The position numbers and the translations under genes are program-made. Below the pieces are notes generated by a model. The model did no database searches. It was not told the origin of the DNA and saw nothing but the letters and a program-made list of their open reading frames with translations. Shown here one piece after another: positions 23,895-36,960 of a stretch of 64,000 bases of DNA; the stretch's first letter is position 1; each line of letters opens with the position of its first letter. The DNA is from Hofstenia miamia (taxonomy: Eukaryota > Xenacoelomorpha > Acoela), in NCBI GenBank assembly GCA_004352715.1, contig SCFE01000089.1, positions 334,986-398,985 of the forward strand, in the 5' to 3' direction.

Positions 23895-26880
23895 CTGAAC
23901 AGTTCTGATGCTAATTCCAGTGATGCTTGGAGATGTACTCCAGTCATGTACCCTGTATGTGCAATGAGGGTGTCACATATCATTCTTGACTTGTTTGTTT
24001 TGGTGTGATTAGGTCAGCTGAGATGAATTTCCCCTGAACTATCAGTGTCTGTTGTTTCTATTCTGTTGCATGTTGGATTTATTACTGTACCTATACCATT
24101 GGTAGCCTGAATGCTACCCCTTGTACCACTAATGTCTACTTTAAATTTATAGCCTATATTTACATTTGTTTGTTTGCAATTCCATATTTAAAAAATCTAA
24201 ACTACACAAAAAACTTATATAAATACATTCAAAGAAATGCATTTATTCAATTAAATGTATATTACAATTTAATTTAAGTTTTCTCTAATGGATTTTAATT
24301 TTTGTTGACACAAGCATTGAGTTGGTACATTATTGACTATAAAATGCATTTCAAAACACACACTTGTAGGTAATTTTCTAAGTGAAATTCAGGCATTAAA
24401 TTTGTTGCTGAATTTCTGATTATTAATGCAAAGTTTTTAAAAGTCAATTTTTATCAAATAGGATGTATATTTGAGATAATTATGAGAGATTTTTCTGTGC
24501 AACTATTTTACACTCCATAAACATTGCTATTTCTGCAGACTTATGAAATTGATTACTGCAGAATTGAGCAAATACAAAACTTCTTATAATGAACACTAAA
24601 TATCTTAAATCGAATCTCAAATAATGTTGCTGCAATAACAATGTGGTTCTAAATAATTAAATTGATTTTTATGTAATGACATTTAGACACTGATTTTTTA
24701 AAGTGTGCTTTTCAAAGTCATGCAAATTATTGTTGCCCAAAAATTCTACAGTAATAAATTTTTTGAATTGGCAGAATAGTTTAAGTATATTTCAATGTTT
24801 ATTGAGTTGAAATTAGTTGCTGAAAAAACTTTCTGAAACTTGATGTGCTATCAAGATGCTGGCCCTTATACACCCTTTTAAACAGCATCCATTTTAAGAT
24901 ATTTGGATTTTGGTATCCATTTAGGCTACCAACCGCATAGCAGCATTAAGGAATTTAACATCAATTCTAAGTTCCATTCAAAAGAAAGTGTCGATTTTGA
25001 GATAAATTTTGAAATTTGTGATTTACTTGTGGTTAAAAAATGTATAAATTTCAACCCTAAACATTGGCTATTGGTTATCCAATCCGGATGTTATAGCTTT
25101 CTTTAGTAAATCATTCGCAAGTAGTATTTAGCCATATATGCTGTCAGGCACGAAATGTATATATTTACTAAAATTAAATGTTCCAGAACATGAAAACTCT
25201 TTTTATAATAGTTAGTCTGCAACTAATTCACAATACAAAGATAGGTTAAGAAACGATAATAAATACCACAACATACGTAAATAGTTCATAAAATAATATA
25301 GACCGATAACTTTACATAATTAACCAAATTCGTAGCATGCGGTAACATGCGATAGCGCGCAGTATATATTTAAGGATATTTGCAAAGAACACTTGAAATT
25401 CATAAAATATTAACTGTTATTAAACAAATTACAATATATAAAAGTATTAATCAAATCCATGCATTTTTAGAGTAAATCAAAGTCCTTATTTGACATGTTT
25501 AAATTGGAACTTTTATGCTTTTGCAACCGCTTTGCATTTTCAGAGAATTTGTTTTACCGATTTGTATTTATTTCCACATTTTAATTACTGATTAGAAAAA
25601 CCGAATTTATGGCAAGCGTGATCGCGTTGCATAAATTTTTAATGCATAAATAAGCATTCCGATATTGTTATAAATATATTTTGAATAATGCGGATATACA
25701 GTATCTCCTGGGTGCTACTAGCATGGGCTTGTCATATGCAATTATTACTGAAAATTCAAATAAATTTAGTCAAAGTGTTATATGCATGAAGTATATGGCA
25801 CTCAAAATTGTGCTTTTTATAAATTGTATCTTTGCGTATGCAGTGTCGTTTAACGGTTTCTTCATGAAGCCATAATATTCAAAAGCAGGGTCATGTTACT
25901 TGTTTTGCACCCAACAGCATGTAGTTCATCTTCACACAATTCTAAGGCAATCGATTGGGCAATTAACAGGTTCTTCAATTATGTTTTACTCAACAAAACC
26001 TCATTGTAGATTATTGACATTTAAATCTGTTATGTTGTAATTAACATTTTCTCAAAGAGGTGCAATAGCCTAAGGAGATTGATTCAATTTAGATATTTTT
26101 CCTGAGTTTGCCGTTTCCTTTTATAATGTGGGGAATCCATACATTTACAAGTCGCCATAAATAAGTTTTTTAGGTACAAAGCGCTATCTATGATTTATTA
26201 AAAGTGTCATCTATAAGAATATATTTATATAAATATATATTGTCTAAAACAAGTTTTATTGTAATGAAATTGTTGCAAACTCATTAAAGAAGCATGAGAA
26301 AATTGTCACGTGGGCTTCAATCATTCGTAAAGGTACTATAATTTATGACTTATTTCTTGATGTGAAAATTTTTACCTACGATTTAAATTTCAAAAAATGT
26401 AATCAAATATTCTTTGTTTATATACAAAAATTTCCTCAATAAATTATGTACTCAACAAAGGGAATATATTTGTTGTTATAATAATACGAGTAAAACACAT
26501 TGAATAATAGAAATTAAAATATTTATATTTTTACCACAATGTATTTGGAAATTTCACATAAGGTAAGGACTTGATTTAAGCTAAAAATGTATAGATTTGT
26601 ATAAATACACTTTTATGTCTTGCAATTTGTTTAATAATTGATAATTTTTAATGAATTCCACGTTTACTATGCTATTGTTTTTCAATAAATACCGCGTGCT
26701 ACGAATTTCGTTATTTATGCAGAGTTATCGGTTTATATCCATTATTTTTTAAACTTTTTACCTATGTTATTGCATTTCTCATCGTTTTTTACCCCATAGT
26801 AGTGTTTATTTTGTCCGCGTGTACCGTATTCTATACCTTCGCCCACTTTTAGGTTAAAAATAGCTTTGAGATTTGGCAAA
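23895..26880. other. Leader remnant, then AT-rich non-coding DNA
   Basis: The first few hundred bases may be the untranslated leader of the element whose LTR ends at 23,875, but no gag follows. The CpG-free property ends at about 24,610. To the right, CpG occurs at normal frequency (24,933, 24,992, 25,084 and on). No gene recognised. Confidence 0.4.
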
Positions 26881-26887
26881 TAATTGC

Positions 26888-27400
26888 CAAATCCCAGTTT
26901 ATTGTCTCCATTTGTTGTTTTTTCATTTGAATGGCGTTTTACTAAATTCATACTATGGCAATGAATATTCATTGAATATTCCATGCATTGAATAAGGATT
27001 GATGTATAACTATTGAAAATATTTTATTAAATTTCTATGAAAATCCACATCGTTCTTTTTTGTGTTAGCATTTTCACATTAAGAGCTTATGCATGGCGTC
27101 TTGTATATATGTGGATTGCCCAGATTATTTAAGGCAGCGGCTAACTGTAAAAACTATTTGAATTAAATCAATCTCCTTAGGGATACTCTGAAACAGCGTT
27201 AACAATTGCGTGAATGAATTCCTTAATTATAGGGAAATTAAACACTCTTTGCCTTCTGAGTACAACACTGAGTGAAATTNCCATATCCCAGTTTATTGTC
27301 TCCTGTTGTCGTTTATTCATTTGAATGGCGATTGTTTAAATTCATACATTGGCAATGCTATTGCACACAATATTCCTTGCAATTAATATGGATGGAGGAA
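26888..27400. repeat. Diverged direct repeat with an N between copies
   Basis: About 120 bp from 26,888 (TCCCAGTTTATTGTCTCC, then TCATTTGAATGGCG) recur in diverged form from 27,281, with a single N at 27,280. The divergence argues for two real repeat copies rather than a contig-end duplicate. The family is unknown. Confidence 0.5.
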
Positions 27401-30400
27401 CGCCTAATTTATAATTTTTGATAAATTTTATATATATCCTTTAATATCTATTTCTAGTCTGTTCAAAAGTTGCTCAAAAGCTCACTCTATGTGCACTTTT
27501 TGAAAATATTTACTCTGTAGTTTCTATATTTGTATCTTCCTCTATTAAATTTTCAAGGACATGCATTTATTGTAAAAAAATTCTGCATTTCTTAATTCGC
27601 TATCATTAAATTATAGATGTTTACTAGTTTGTAAAATCTTCAACTTTTTGATTTGAGAAATTATATACATCTTGTGAGTAGTTTCAGTGCATTCGTAATA
27701 TTTAGTCTCGCTAATAATACTCAGATACCTCTATCATTGGTGGGTGGGTAATTTAAATTTGCATCTTTTGAAGTATTTCCGAATCAGTTCTTTTTTAAAG
27801 CTGTGTTAGAAATTTTTTCTTGTGAGATGCACTTGAATTTCATGCAATTGCCAAATAGTCGTGGTATTAAAGTCTCCAATAAGTGTACCATATATAATGG
27901 TAGTGTTCATACATTCTATACTACTTTGGTCTGCATCGCCTGTAGCTATTGTAAAAGCTCGGGATACTTTTCATCACTGTATTTCACAAATTCCTTAAAT
28001 ATGTTAACATTTGCTGTATATTTGCTTAGTCCCATGTTCAATAGCAATAACTTCGAAGTCTTTTTCTAACTATTTTAACGCAGTTTTCTAGTTCTATTTC
28101 ATCTCTGAAGATATTCAATTTCACTGAAGTTAACTTTATTTCCTGTAGATTGACGATTGAAAATGCTTTTCTACTTAATATATATATTCAAGTTCAAGGA
28201 AATTTGTCTTTTAGTTTTGAACTCTATCCATATGTTTTCTTTTCTGAGAGTATTGTTATCTAAATTTGTTTAGGCGTTTGGATAGATATAAATTGTGCGC
28301 AAATATAGTTTTTCAAGTGCCTACACTGCCTAAGAAAATTCCAATTCTACATCAAATTTTATCTCATAGTATGTTATCCTCTAAGCAAGTTTACTTTTAC
28401 CGGATATCTCGATCCGGTTGTGTATTTGCTGATTTTACCGGATCCAGATACTGGATTCCGGTACATCCCTACAGCACTGAATAGTCTCTCCATCCGATTC
28501 TACTTTGTTTAAAGCACTTTCGCTTACAAATAGAGGTTTCCACTCTCAGATACTGAATTTGAATTCCACGTAAATCCAAATCAGGTTTCTTAAGAAGCGC
28601 TTTGATGTTGCCTTTTCAAATTCAGGATGAACGGTAGCTCTCAATTAAAACAGCTAATTTTAATCCCTATATTGGCAATATTTTTGCAATAATTGAAAAC
28701 GCCGCGATAAATAATTGCCCTATTTTTTCATTCGCCCATAAATAATTTTATGCAATCTTATTACAATTTTTGCAATGAACAATTATTGATTACGCATCTT
28801 TGCTTAAAACTGGAAAAAGCTTATCGAATTTCTGTTCTTTTGCTCTATAAACAAGTGCAGTTTTAAATCTTTCTGGAATGCTTTTGATACGAATTTAGAG
28901 CAGAGTATACATTATGAATTTTTCATATTTGATACTCGACAAACAAATGCTAATTTGTTGCAGAAAATATTTATCAATCGCATTCACACTACAAAATTAC
29001 TGCTATTTATGACGTTTCATAAGTATCCAACTTTTTTAGTACAGAAATTAAAATTTCATATAATAGAAAATAAACATTTTTGTATGAATTTATCTTAATT
29101 TATTGAATCCCGTGTTAATATACTCCATTTAGATCTACATTCTATGCTTAAGTGCTTGTGTGTAATGACAGCGATTATTGTTTTCGCTCTCTTCTTCAAT
29201 TATAGTAAGTTATTTTAATTTTATTATACATAAATTATATAATCAATTGCAGAAATGGTAGTAAATCAATTCATCACATTTAGGAATAGGAGCAAAATCT
29301 CAATACATTTTTAAGCAGTTAATTATATTTTATTTTTATTATATCAATATTACCATTTGCACTTTGTAGTTACATTCACTTGATAGATTACAGTCTTGCT
29401 ATCATCTAAATCCAATTTTTTTATGATTTTGTTGTCATATTTTAAGACAGTAGTAATATGTCAGTAAGAATATTCATTCCCAAAACTCCAACAGAATCAG
29501 CATTCGCATGAATTATTATGTTGAGAGAAGCTTATGTAAATGCATGTAGTATGCAATAATCAGGGCCTGTATGGAATTACGTAAAATCCAGGTGGAAAAT
29601 GCGTAAATTTGGTAACATCAAAGATTATGTAAAATTGGAGTAAACTTGCTTTTAATTGTTAATTTTTAAAGGCAGAAATTTGTTAAGGACCAACTTTATC
29701 TCTGCATAATGGTGTTACTGCTTGTATTGATGGCCTTGTGTTGTTTATTATAAATGTTTTAATGCTATATTATAGGGAAAGCGATAAAAATCTATTTATT
29801 GCGTGGAAAACCCGAAATAGAGTAGGTACTTACTACTTGCGTAGATATGATTTATCAAAAAATTCTGCAAAAATGTTGTTACTGTACGCGCAAGTTTATT
29901 CGGGCCCTAGTAATGTTTCATGTAGAATTATAACTAATTATTTTGTATTTTCTATTATTTACAATTATTGAATTTATTAAATTGACTGTGTTTAGCGAAT
30001 CAATTCTAATCACTAGTTTCAAACAGGTAGGCCGTCTAAATTTCGCGGTGTGTTCTGTCGCTCATGTCCCTTTCACACTAATAATGAACAAATGGTTTAT
30101 TAATGTTGTTGTTAATCTTTTATTGATTTCATATAAAAAATGAGAGGTGTCATATCTTTCAGGTGATGGCTATAGAAATAATTCAATAATTTTGCAGAGG
30201 AAAGCATATCCCTTATTTATGCATCAGAACATCTAACACTGTGATGAAATTTGCGGGAATTTTATTATCTCATATCTCATAAACTTCAACGTCTGTCTTT
30301 GTAATCGATTACTTATTATTCGCTCTCTACGGACTTCACATATCTTAAATCATTTCGTCATTTCATCTCCGAAGGAATTTTAATGTGTTTCTGTAAATTT

Positions 30401-31888
30401 AATTAAAGCTATTTTCTCTAATCAAACTTTCCTTATTATTTCGCTTGAAAAAATTGGAGCTTCCTTTTTTAACTCATAATTTTCATTGAGGGCATAAATC
30501 GATTGTTAAAATATAATTTGCGTTTATTGAACTATTACTTCCTCCCTTTAGTATGACAAGTTATTGATTTTTCTCCTCTTTCTCTTTAACATGCTTGATT
30601 GGCTTCTATCTTTTCCTCTTATTAATATTTAATGTGATTGTTCTTTAATTATAGATGTAAAGTGTTCGTTTTCGATTAGCATTTTTAATTATTGAAGAGA
30701 ATTTTTTCTCTACATTTGTTTTTTTAAATGTTTCTTTATCGTATTGCTGAATGTATTTAATGCTTAGAATAGATTTTTAGAAATGCATTTTCGTCTAGGT
30801 TCTATATTTCTAATAAAGAGAACAATTCCAGTACTGCGTAAAAATCCGTAATTCCGTTAAAATGGCGAAATTCCCATGTCGAAATATATAAATACGTATT
30901 CATGTTACACTCTAATTTGCCAAAAATCCAATAGTGCGTAGATTTTTCTTTGTCACAAAATACCAAGATAAGCCCAATTAAACTCCAGTATTGAGTACAA
31001 TGGCTGAAGAATACATGCTTCATAATGAATTGCGTGTTGGTTTCAAAGTTAAAAAAAATTTCTTAAGACTGGAAAAAGGAAAAGTCAATCAGCAATTATT
31101 ATATTACGGAAAACACTGATATTTTTAGAGCCGTTGTGAATTCCGATTTTTTTAATACAACAGTACATTCTGAATGTTTCTTAGTGCATCTACGCTTTCT
31201 TTATAAAGTAAGTCATACGTCTTTATTTAAATCCAGTATTGCGTAAAGAATGTTGTGGTAAAACGGGTTCAACTGTATTCGCGTCACCGACACGTTGTTT
31301 GAACATTTAAATATTTTGTTGACTTCAAATAATGCAAATGTTTGTTGATTTTTACAGAAAATTTTATTCGTCTTGTAATTTATGCATACTGTTTATAATT
31401 TCACTATGTGTAATACATTTGAATGCACTAAACCAGAGTTATGTATTTCAATATTGGGTTCTCAATAAACTTTTCCTTTTTGTCAGTTGTTGTAGTGAAA
31501 ATCTCTTTTTTAAAACCATTGTCGAGTGCTAAATGTTAAGAACGCATGATTATAGTTTTAATTTTATGTTGTGTATGAAGAAAATTGAAGAGCTCCTTTT
31601 CCAATTCTGTTTACATTCTTAATATCAATTTTAACAAGCACTCGTGACAAATTCAAAATCCCCATTTCCCTCAGTTCTTAGTTGTTTTTAAAAGTTGCAT
31701 GTGAACTTTTTTTTCGTCTCTACTATTTTATAGTTACTTTGAAAAACTTTTGTAGGCTATCATATTTATCAGCACCACCAATAATGCTAGCATCTTAAAA
31801 AAATTGTTATTGTAACATTTCGTTTATATAATATTCAATTGGTCGCTCCTATCCCACTAAAAATTTTATTGTTGACCAACGTTGCCTT
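27401..31888. other. AT-rich non-coding DNA
   Basis: No coding sequence recognised. At 28,385-28,472 a patch with repeated ACCGGAT/ATCCGG ends in GGTACATCCCTA, which in reverse resembles hAT termini, so it is probably one end of an old DNA transposon. At 30,827-31,245 a 14-mer close to TCCAGTATTGCGTA occurs four times. CAGGGCCTGTATGG at 29,562 may be another transposon end. Confidence 0.4.
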
Positions 31889-31962
31889 GGTCAATGCTTC
31901 CCGATGTAATTGTAGGATTTCGTATGGTCAATGCTTCCCGATGTAATTGTAGGATTTCGTAT
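31889..31962. repeat. Tandem duplication, 2 x 37 bp
   Basis: A 37-bp unit starting GGTCAATGCTTCCCGATG occurs twice head to tail with no difference visible. A recent slippage duplication or an assembly effect. Confidence 0.9.
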
Positions 31963-32923
31963 TCAAAAAGATAGAAGTTTTCAAAAGGAGGGCTTATTTC
32001 ATGGTGTATATGTTTTGTTCACAAAATTCGCAGTAGGAATATCACTTAGGTATTTCCAATCTGTGCTTGCAGTTAGCCGGATAGTCCAATAAAGCCTGTA
32101 CTCAGCCAGAATTAGTTTCAGTGACGTTGAGAATGCTAATTGCTCCTGTACCGTTGCTTAAGTTATTCATATCATTTGTATTTCTATTCACCTATCCTTT
32201 TACCGAAGGTAATTCTAACGATGACCGAGGTTATCTAACGAGAAATCTGTAACAGGGAAAACTTTAAGGAAACAGACAAATGCTCTTTGTCTTGACAGTA
32301 AATAGGCAAAATATTCTTTAGTCAACCATTTTTTACTGAAATTCAATGTGAGTGCAGAGATTGTTAATTGGACTTAGCATTTGTATATTGTTATGCTTCA
32401 ATTTTGCTATTTGAAGATGTGCAGTATTGTACTTGCTGTGCTTAATTTTGTCCCGGAAATGTAATTTTATAAATAAGAAACAACTATATTCAATATAGAA
32501 AATTAATTTTAATAATTTTAAGAAAAGGAATTTTTAGTTTAAAAGAAGTCCGAGACTGTTTTGTTTTCTAGTTAAAAGTATGGTTAAAATCGATCATTTC
32601 ATTTGCATTTTTTTTCTTTTTTGTGAAAATCTTTATCAAAATTGAATAAGATAAACTAGATGCCATTCATGCATAGTTTTTTATATCTCCACAAACTTTT
32701 TGACAAGGATCGTAATTTTCTGCTTTAAACTTTTTTTTTGACATGTAATCAGTTCTTTATGCTTCATTTAAGCAGCGGATACCCAATCGGAAACCGCTTA
32801 AGTTTTATTATTTGGGAAATTGAAGTAAAAATTTCTTAGTTTTGGCCAATATTTGTGGTAAAAATATAATCTCCTAGTTATAAGTCCTTAAGAGCATCAC
32901 TTCTAACTGAATAGGCTGAAGTA
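31963..32923. other. AT-rich non-coding DNA left of mariner 1
   Basis: No gene, RNA or repeat boundary recognised. Confidence 0.4.
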
Positions 32924-34248
32924 CAGGGTGTGTAGAAATAGTGTTCACTTTTGAACAAAATATATATTTAAAAATCTTTATAACAATATAAAAAGGCGTT
33001 TACTAATAAATGAACAAAGTTTTAGAGTTTGTTACTAACTACAATAAATGTTCAATAACACTACCATTTTGCTCCAGAATCAGCTGTAGTCTTCGACGTA
33101 GATTATTGATTGTTGATGCCATTTCTCCTCGGGTTATTCGACCAACCTCATCTCCAATACGCAATTTCAATTGTTCAATATTATCGGGCTTTTCCTGATG
33201 ATTAATTCGGTCTTCTAGCAATGGCCATAACCAATAATCAAGTGGAGAAAGGTCTGTGGATCTTGAAGGCCACTTCACATCGAGACCTCTGCCAATCAGC
33301 CTCTTTGGAAAATTCTGATTTAAAATTTCTCGAACCTTAACACTAAAATGTGCAGGAGTTCCATCCTGTTGGAAAATTGTAGACGAAAATTTCTTTTTGC
33401 GCTTTAGAAATTGAATTATATGATTGATGAGAAGATATTAGTAAGAATCAGATGTTACTGTAGTCTTAAAGAAGAAAGGAGGAGACATTATCGATGTGGA
33501 AAATCCGATCCAGACCATTACCCATGGACTATGAAGTTCTTTGGTGGTGGATATGTGGGGATTTTCTTCAGTCCAAATCATACAATTGTGTCGATTAATA
33601 CGACCATCCAAAAAGAAAGTGGATTCATCACTCCAGAGAACTTGATCGATTTTTGACCAATTATCCAGCATCCAACTTGCAAATGCGACACGGCTAATTT
33701 TGTCTTCTGATTTTTTGGTGAAGCGAGATGTGATAAGGACGTAATATCAATTGTTTGGTGAGAATATTATGCACACTTTTGTTGCAAATTCCTGTCGATT
33801 GTGAAATTTTTCGAGTTGATGAACAACCGTAAGGGTTAGATGCTGAAGAGTCGTTCAAGGCTTTTTGAACTGCATTAACCCTTTTTTCTTGAAGAGATGC
33901 ACAGCCGCTTGGCTTGTCGGGAGCAACGTTGCCTGTCTTCTCAAGTCTTCTGATCAGCTTCTTCAAAAAATTGACTGAGAAAGGATTATTATGAAGCTTA
34001 GTCTGTGTTTTCCATTTCCGTAAGGTAATTGTTGGATTTTCTGCATTCTGATACTAAATTTTTACCAAATGAGCCATCTCCTGATTTTTAAGATCCATGC
34101 TACAATACATGTACGTTTTCTAAAATGAGAAAAACGAAATGAAATTCTATACCAATCTCATTTATAATGTAATCAAATTAAAACAGACAAAGCTATAACT
34201 GATGAGTTATTATCAATCGAAAAGTGAACAGTATTTATCCACACATGG
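32924..34248 (-). mobile_element. Tc1/mariner element 1 (DD41D type), 1,325 bp
   Basis: Flanked by TA on both sides (32,922-32,923 and 34,249-34,250), the usual target duplication. Terminal inverted repeats of about 30 bp: left CAGGGTGTGTAGAAATAGTG, right in reverse CCATGTGTGGATAAATACTG, both followed by TTCACTTTT. The transposase gene lies on the minus strand and fills most of the element. The length is normal for the superfamily. Mismatches between the ends and the broken gene indicate an old, inactive copy. Confidence 0.9.
33039..34098 (-). pseudogene. DD41D mariner transposase (broken)
   Basis: Starts at an ATG at 34,098. An in-frame TAG follows after about 13 codons and at least one frameshift lies between the DNA-binding and catalytic parts (near 33,690). 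The N-terminal half has the helix-turn-helix region (RRLEKTGNVAPDKPSG, then a SQSTGICNKSVHNIL helix). The catalytic acids are visible as WSDEST, QQDGTPAHF and SPLDYW. Between the second and third Asp I count 41 residues, placing it in the DD41D group rather than DD34D mariner or DD34E Tc1. The C-terminus runs to 33,039. All three acids survive, but the reading frame is interrupted. Confidence 0.85.
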
Positions 34249-35703
34249 TATATAAATATAATTTTTGTCATTGAACGTTTGTTTCTAAATTCATTTGAAA
34301 TTTTTACGATTAAAGCAAAGTTTCGCAATTATTGATTTGAAAAACTCCACAAAATTTAGGGTTTATTGTTATGCACATGACAGCAAATTTTTCCCGATTT
34401 TTATTCAAGATAAGGCAGACCATTTTTTTGAAAAAATTATTTTTATTTTTGTTTTACAAAAGCCATGAAAAATAAAGTTTTGTCCCAATATTCACATAAA
34501 AGATCCTCCATTTCATATAATGTTTAGATTATTCCTTAAAACCGCGCCTGAAGAGTCGGAAAATGTGAACATTAAATTTCACACCAACTCTAAGGGTTAA
34601 ATTGTTTAGTTTATCACAATGTGCTTCTTGAATATTTCAATTTATGCCTAACGTATACAGACCAATAGAAGCGGTTTCGGAAAATATAGTAATAACACAT
34701 CAAACGACAATTTCTTTTAATTTTGTACTGAAATTATTTATGGTAACAAGATTTTCAAGAACAAATTTATGATTCACACAAATATTCTTCTATTCTATAA
34801 AAACAACCTCAATTTGTTGAAATATATTTCGCTTAATTAATGATTTTTTCTCATTCCGAAGACAACTAAAATTTACCCCACTTCGTAATGGCCAAATTTA
34901 CCGTTACACAATTGCGACATAGTCTTTAGTGTTCAAATCACGTACATGTGAAATGTGAAATATTGAACGAATACAATTGCTTTTGTAGATGTCAACAGTG
35001 TTACATTTGATATCGGTATTTGATTGCCGTTCCTGTAGCACTCTACTAAATCAATTACATCAAGTTAACTACGATCTATTCTAAGCCATTTTTACTTGCG
35101 TTATTGCATTTTTAGTATTTTGTCAAACTAAATCCAAATGTTTCTTTTTGGTGTTCTTGGAAAGTAATAATTAATAGAATTTGATAGCATGCGCTACTGT
35201 TGTAGGAATTGTTGCATTTGCAAGACAAACTGTTGCTTGATGCGTTATTCCCAAATGTTATTCGATTTTATCGCTGATCTATTCAAAAACTATTCCTCTA
35301 AGCGGAAACTGATCCCCAATAGACTTAGTCAAAAGATGTTCAGAAAATTCTATTAAATAGCTCTTAATGCTCTTATATGTGCGTAGCTATATATATATAT
35401 ATATATATCCCACGGGTATTGTCTCAGTGCAGTACTCCTAAAATAATGGTGGTGGCTCATTGTGATAAAATATTTGTTGAAACCACCACTGATTAATCTC
35501 GTGTTTTTATTTGCATAAAGTGCTTTTGCTTCTGATGCACTCTCTCTGTCGATGACAGCTATTACTTAAAAACTGTACCTAAAAATGATCAAGAACGCAT
35601 GGTAACTTTGGATTAGGTTACATTCTCTAGATGTGAAGGAGAAAGCTTTGTATTTTACGTGCTAAAGAGTGAGATCATGAAGATTTCAGACTATACATGC
35701 ACA
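34249..35703. other. AT-rich non-coding DNA
   Basis: No gene recognised. A short (TA)n run lies at about 35,388-35,408. Confidence 0.4.
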
Positions 35704-35898
35704 TGATATGAACAATTACTAATTGATTATAATTAATTACGTTTACTAGTTTGTCATAAGGTAAACCGACGAATACTGGATGTTGCATGTATAAAAGCTT
35801 TGCATGTGTTTATGTTGATTTATGATAATGTTGCTATTACTATTATGCTACGATTTTATTCAATAAAAGCTTAATATTTGTAAACCTTTTGTACTTCA
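35704..35898 (+). repeat. 5' LTR of Ty3/gypsy element II
   Basis: Starts TGATATGAACAATTAC and ends about GTACTTCA. A TATA box (GTATAAAAGC) and a polyadenylation signal (CAATAAAAGC) give the U3-R-U5 layout. It differs from the 3' LTR at only four positions in the first 175 bases or so. The exact right end is uncertain by a few bases. Confidence 0.85.
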
Positions 35899-35929
35899 AT
35901 TTTATTGAATAAAATTTTCAACTATTAAG

Positions 35930-36640
35930 TTGCCCGAATTTCCTGTGGCACCTACTCCAGATCAGTGGCAGTGTTGGAAGCAAGTATTCATGGATACACT
36001 TGAGCTTAACGAAATCACTCAGAAAAATGCCAAGTTGGTTCTTCTTATCACACTCTGCTTCTTACGGTCACTAATTTTGACGACGCTATTGCTACCTTGT
36101 GCAACCAGTTTGTAAAGCCTACCAGGGTCATGTTTGCATGGCATGAACTATTACATGATGTGCAGAACCTTCGACAACAATTAGCGAATTTGTTCGAAGA
36201 CGTTGTGTTTTGGCTCTCGACTGTCTACACATTCCCAACTTCTTATTCGCAATGCTCTTGTTTAGGGCATACAATCAGATCACATAGGGCACGCTTGTTG
36301 TAGGTATCGGATGATAAAGCTACTCTTGATCATTGTGTATCATTGGCATCTGCTATTGAACTCTCGATCAGATATTCACGGTCATTTAGTAGTGGATCTA
36401 CAAATCCTCTAGAACCATCAACTACTGAATTCTCGCCAGCAGTGGTTAAAGCAGACAATCCCACAAAAGGCCAGTCCCAATCCAAATGCTTCTTTTGTGG
36501 TAAAGCCTATCATCCTAGAGTACAATGTCCAGCCCACAACGATCGCTGCAATAAATGTGGAAATAATGGGCATGGCTGCTTCGGCGCCTCAGCGGCAAGA
36601 AGAAAGCAGAATGCTCTGTGTTACTGGAGCCTACGCTTTT
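35930..36640 (+). pseudogene. Ty3/gypsy element II gag (broken)
   Basis: Pieces in changing frames: 35,930-36,115, 36,097-36,303 and 36,343-36,741. The N-terminal part has a W-x-x-W-K-Q-V-F-like start (QWQCWKQVFMDTLEL). The C-terminal part has two zinc knuckles, CFFCGKAYHPRVQC (C-x2-C-x4-H-x4-C) and CNKCGNNGHGC. This is the nucleic-acid-binding tail of gag. Frame changes and a stop at 36,301-36,303 show it is dead. Confidence 0.75.
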
Positions 36641-36960
36641 CACTCCGGAAATTGTACTGCGCCTGTAACTTTGAATTACTGCTGGATACTGGTTTGCACA
36701 CTCATTCCTGTCCAAGGAGACAACCGCAAAAGCTGGTCTGATCGTGCAGGATTGGCAAGAATCTATCAAAATGGCTGACGCTTCTCCATGCAACATCGTT
36801 GGCATTTGTAATGCGAAGTTCACTCTTGGGTCATAATCATACAACGATCAGAGGTTTAAAGTGACAAATGGATTGGTGTGTCAATACATCTTGGGAAGAG
36901 ATTTTCTGTAGAGGCTTACCTCGGCTGAATTTGTCTTCAGCGGAAGTAGTCCTGAATTAG
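36641..36960 (+). pseudogene. Ty3/gypsy element II protease region (broken)
   Basis: The active site is readable as LLLDTG at about 36,680-36,697. Directly after it a frameshift moves the downstream part (AHSFLSKE, then AKAGLI) to another frame. The aspartic protease would release gag and pol products in a working element. Confidence 0.6.

Noticed and set aside
24903-25106. 67-codon ORF at the right border of the CpG-free block
   Set aside because: No recognisable domain, no supporting splice sites, length within chance for AT-rich DNA.
30802-31023. 73-codon minus-strand ORF with repeated HYW/QYW patterns
   Set aside because: The pattern comes from the repeated 14-mer in DNA; no family resemblance.
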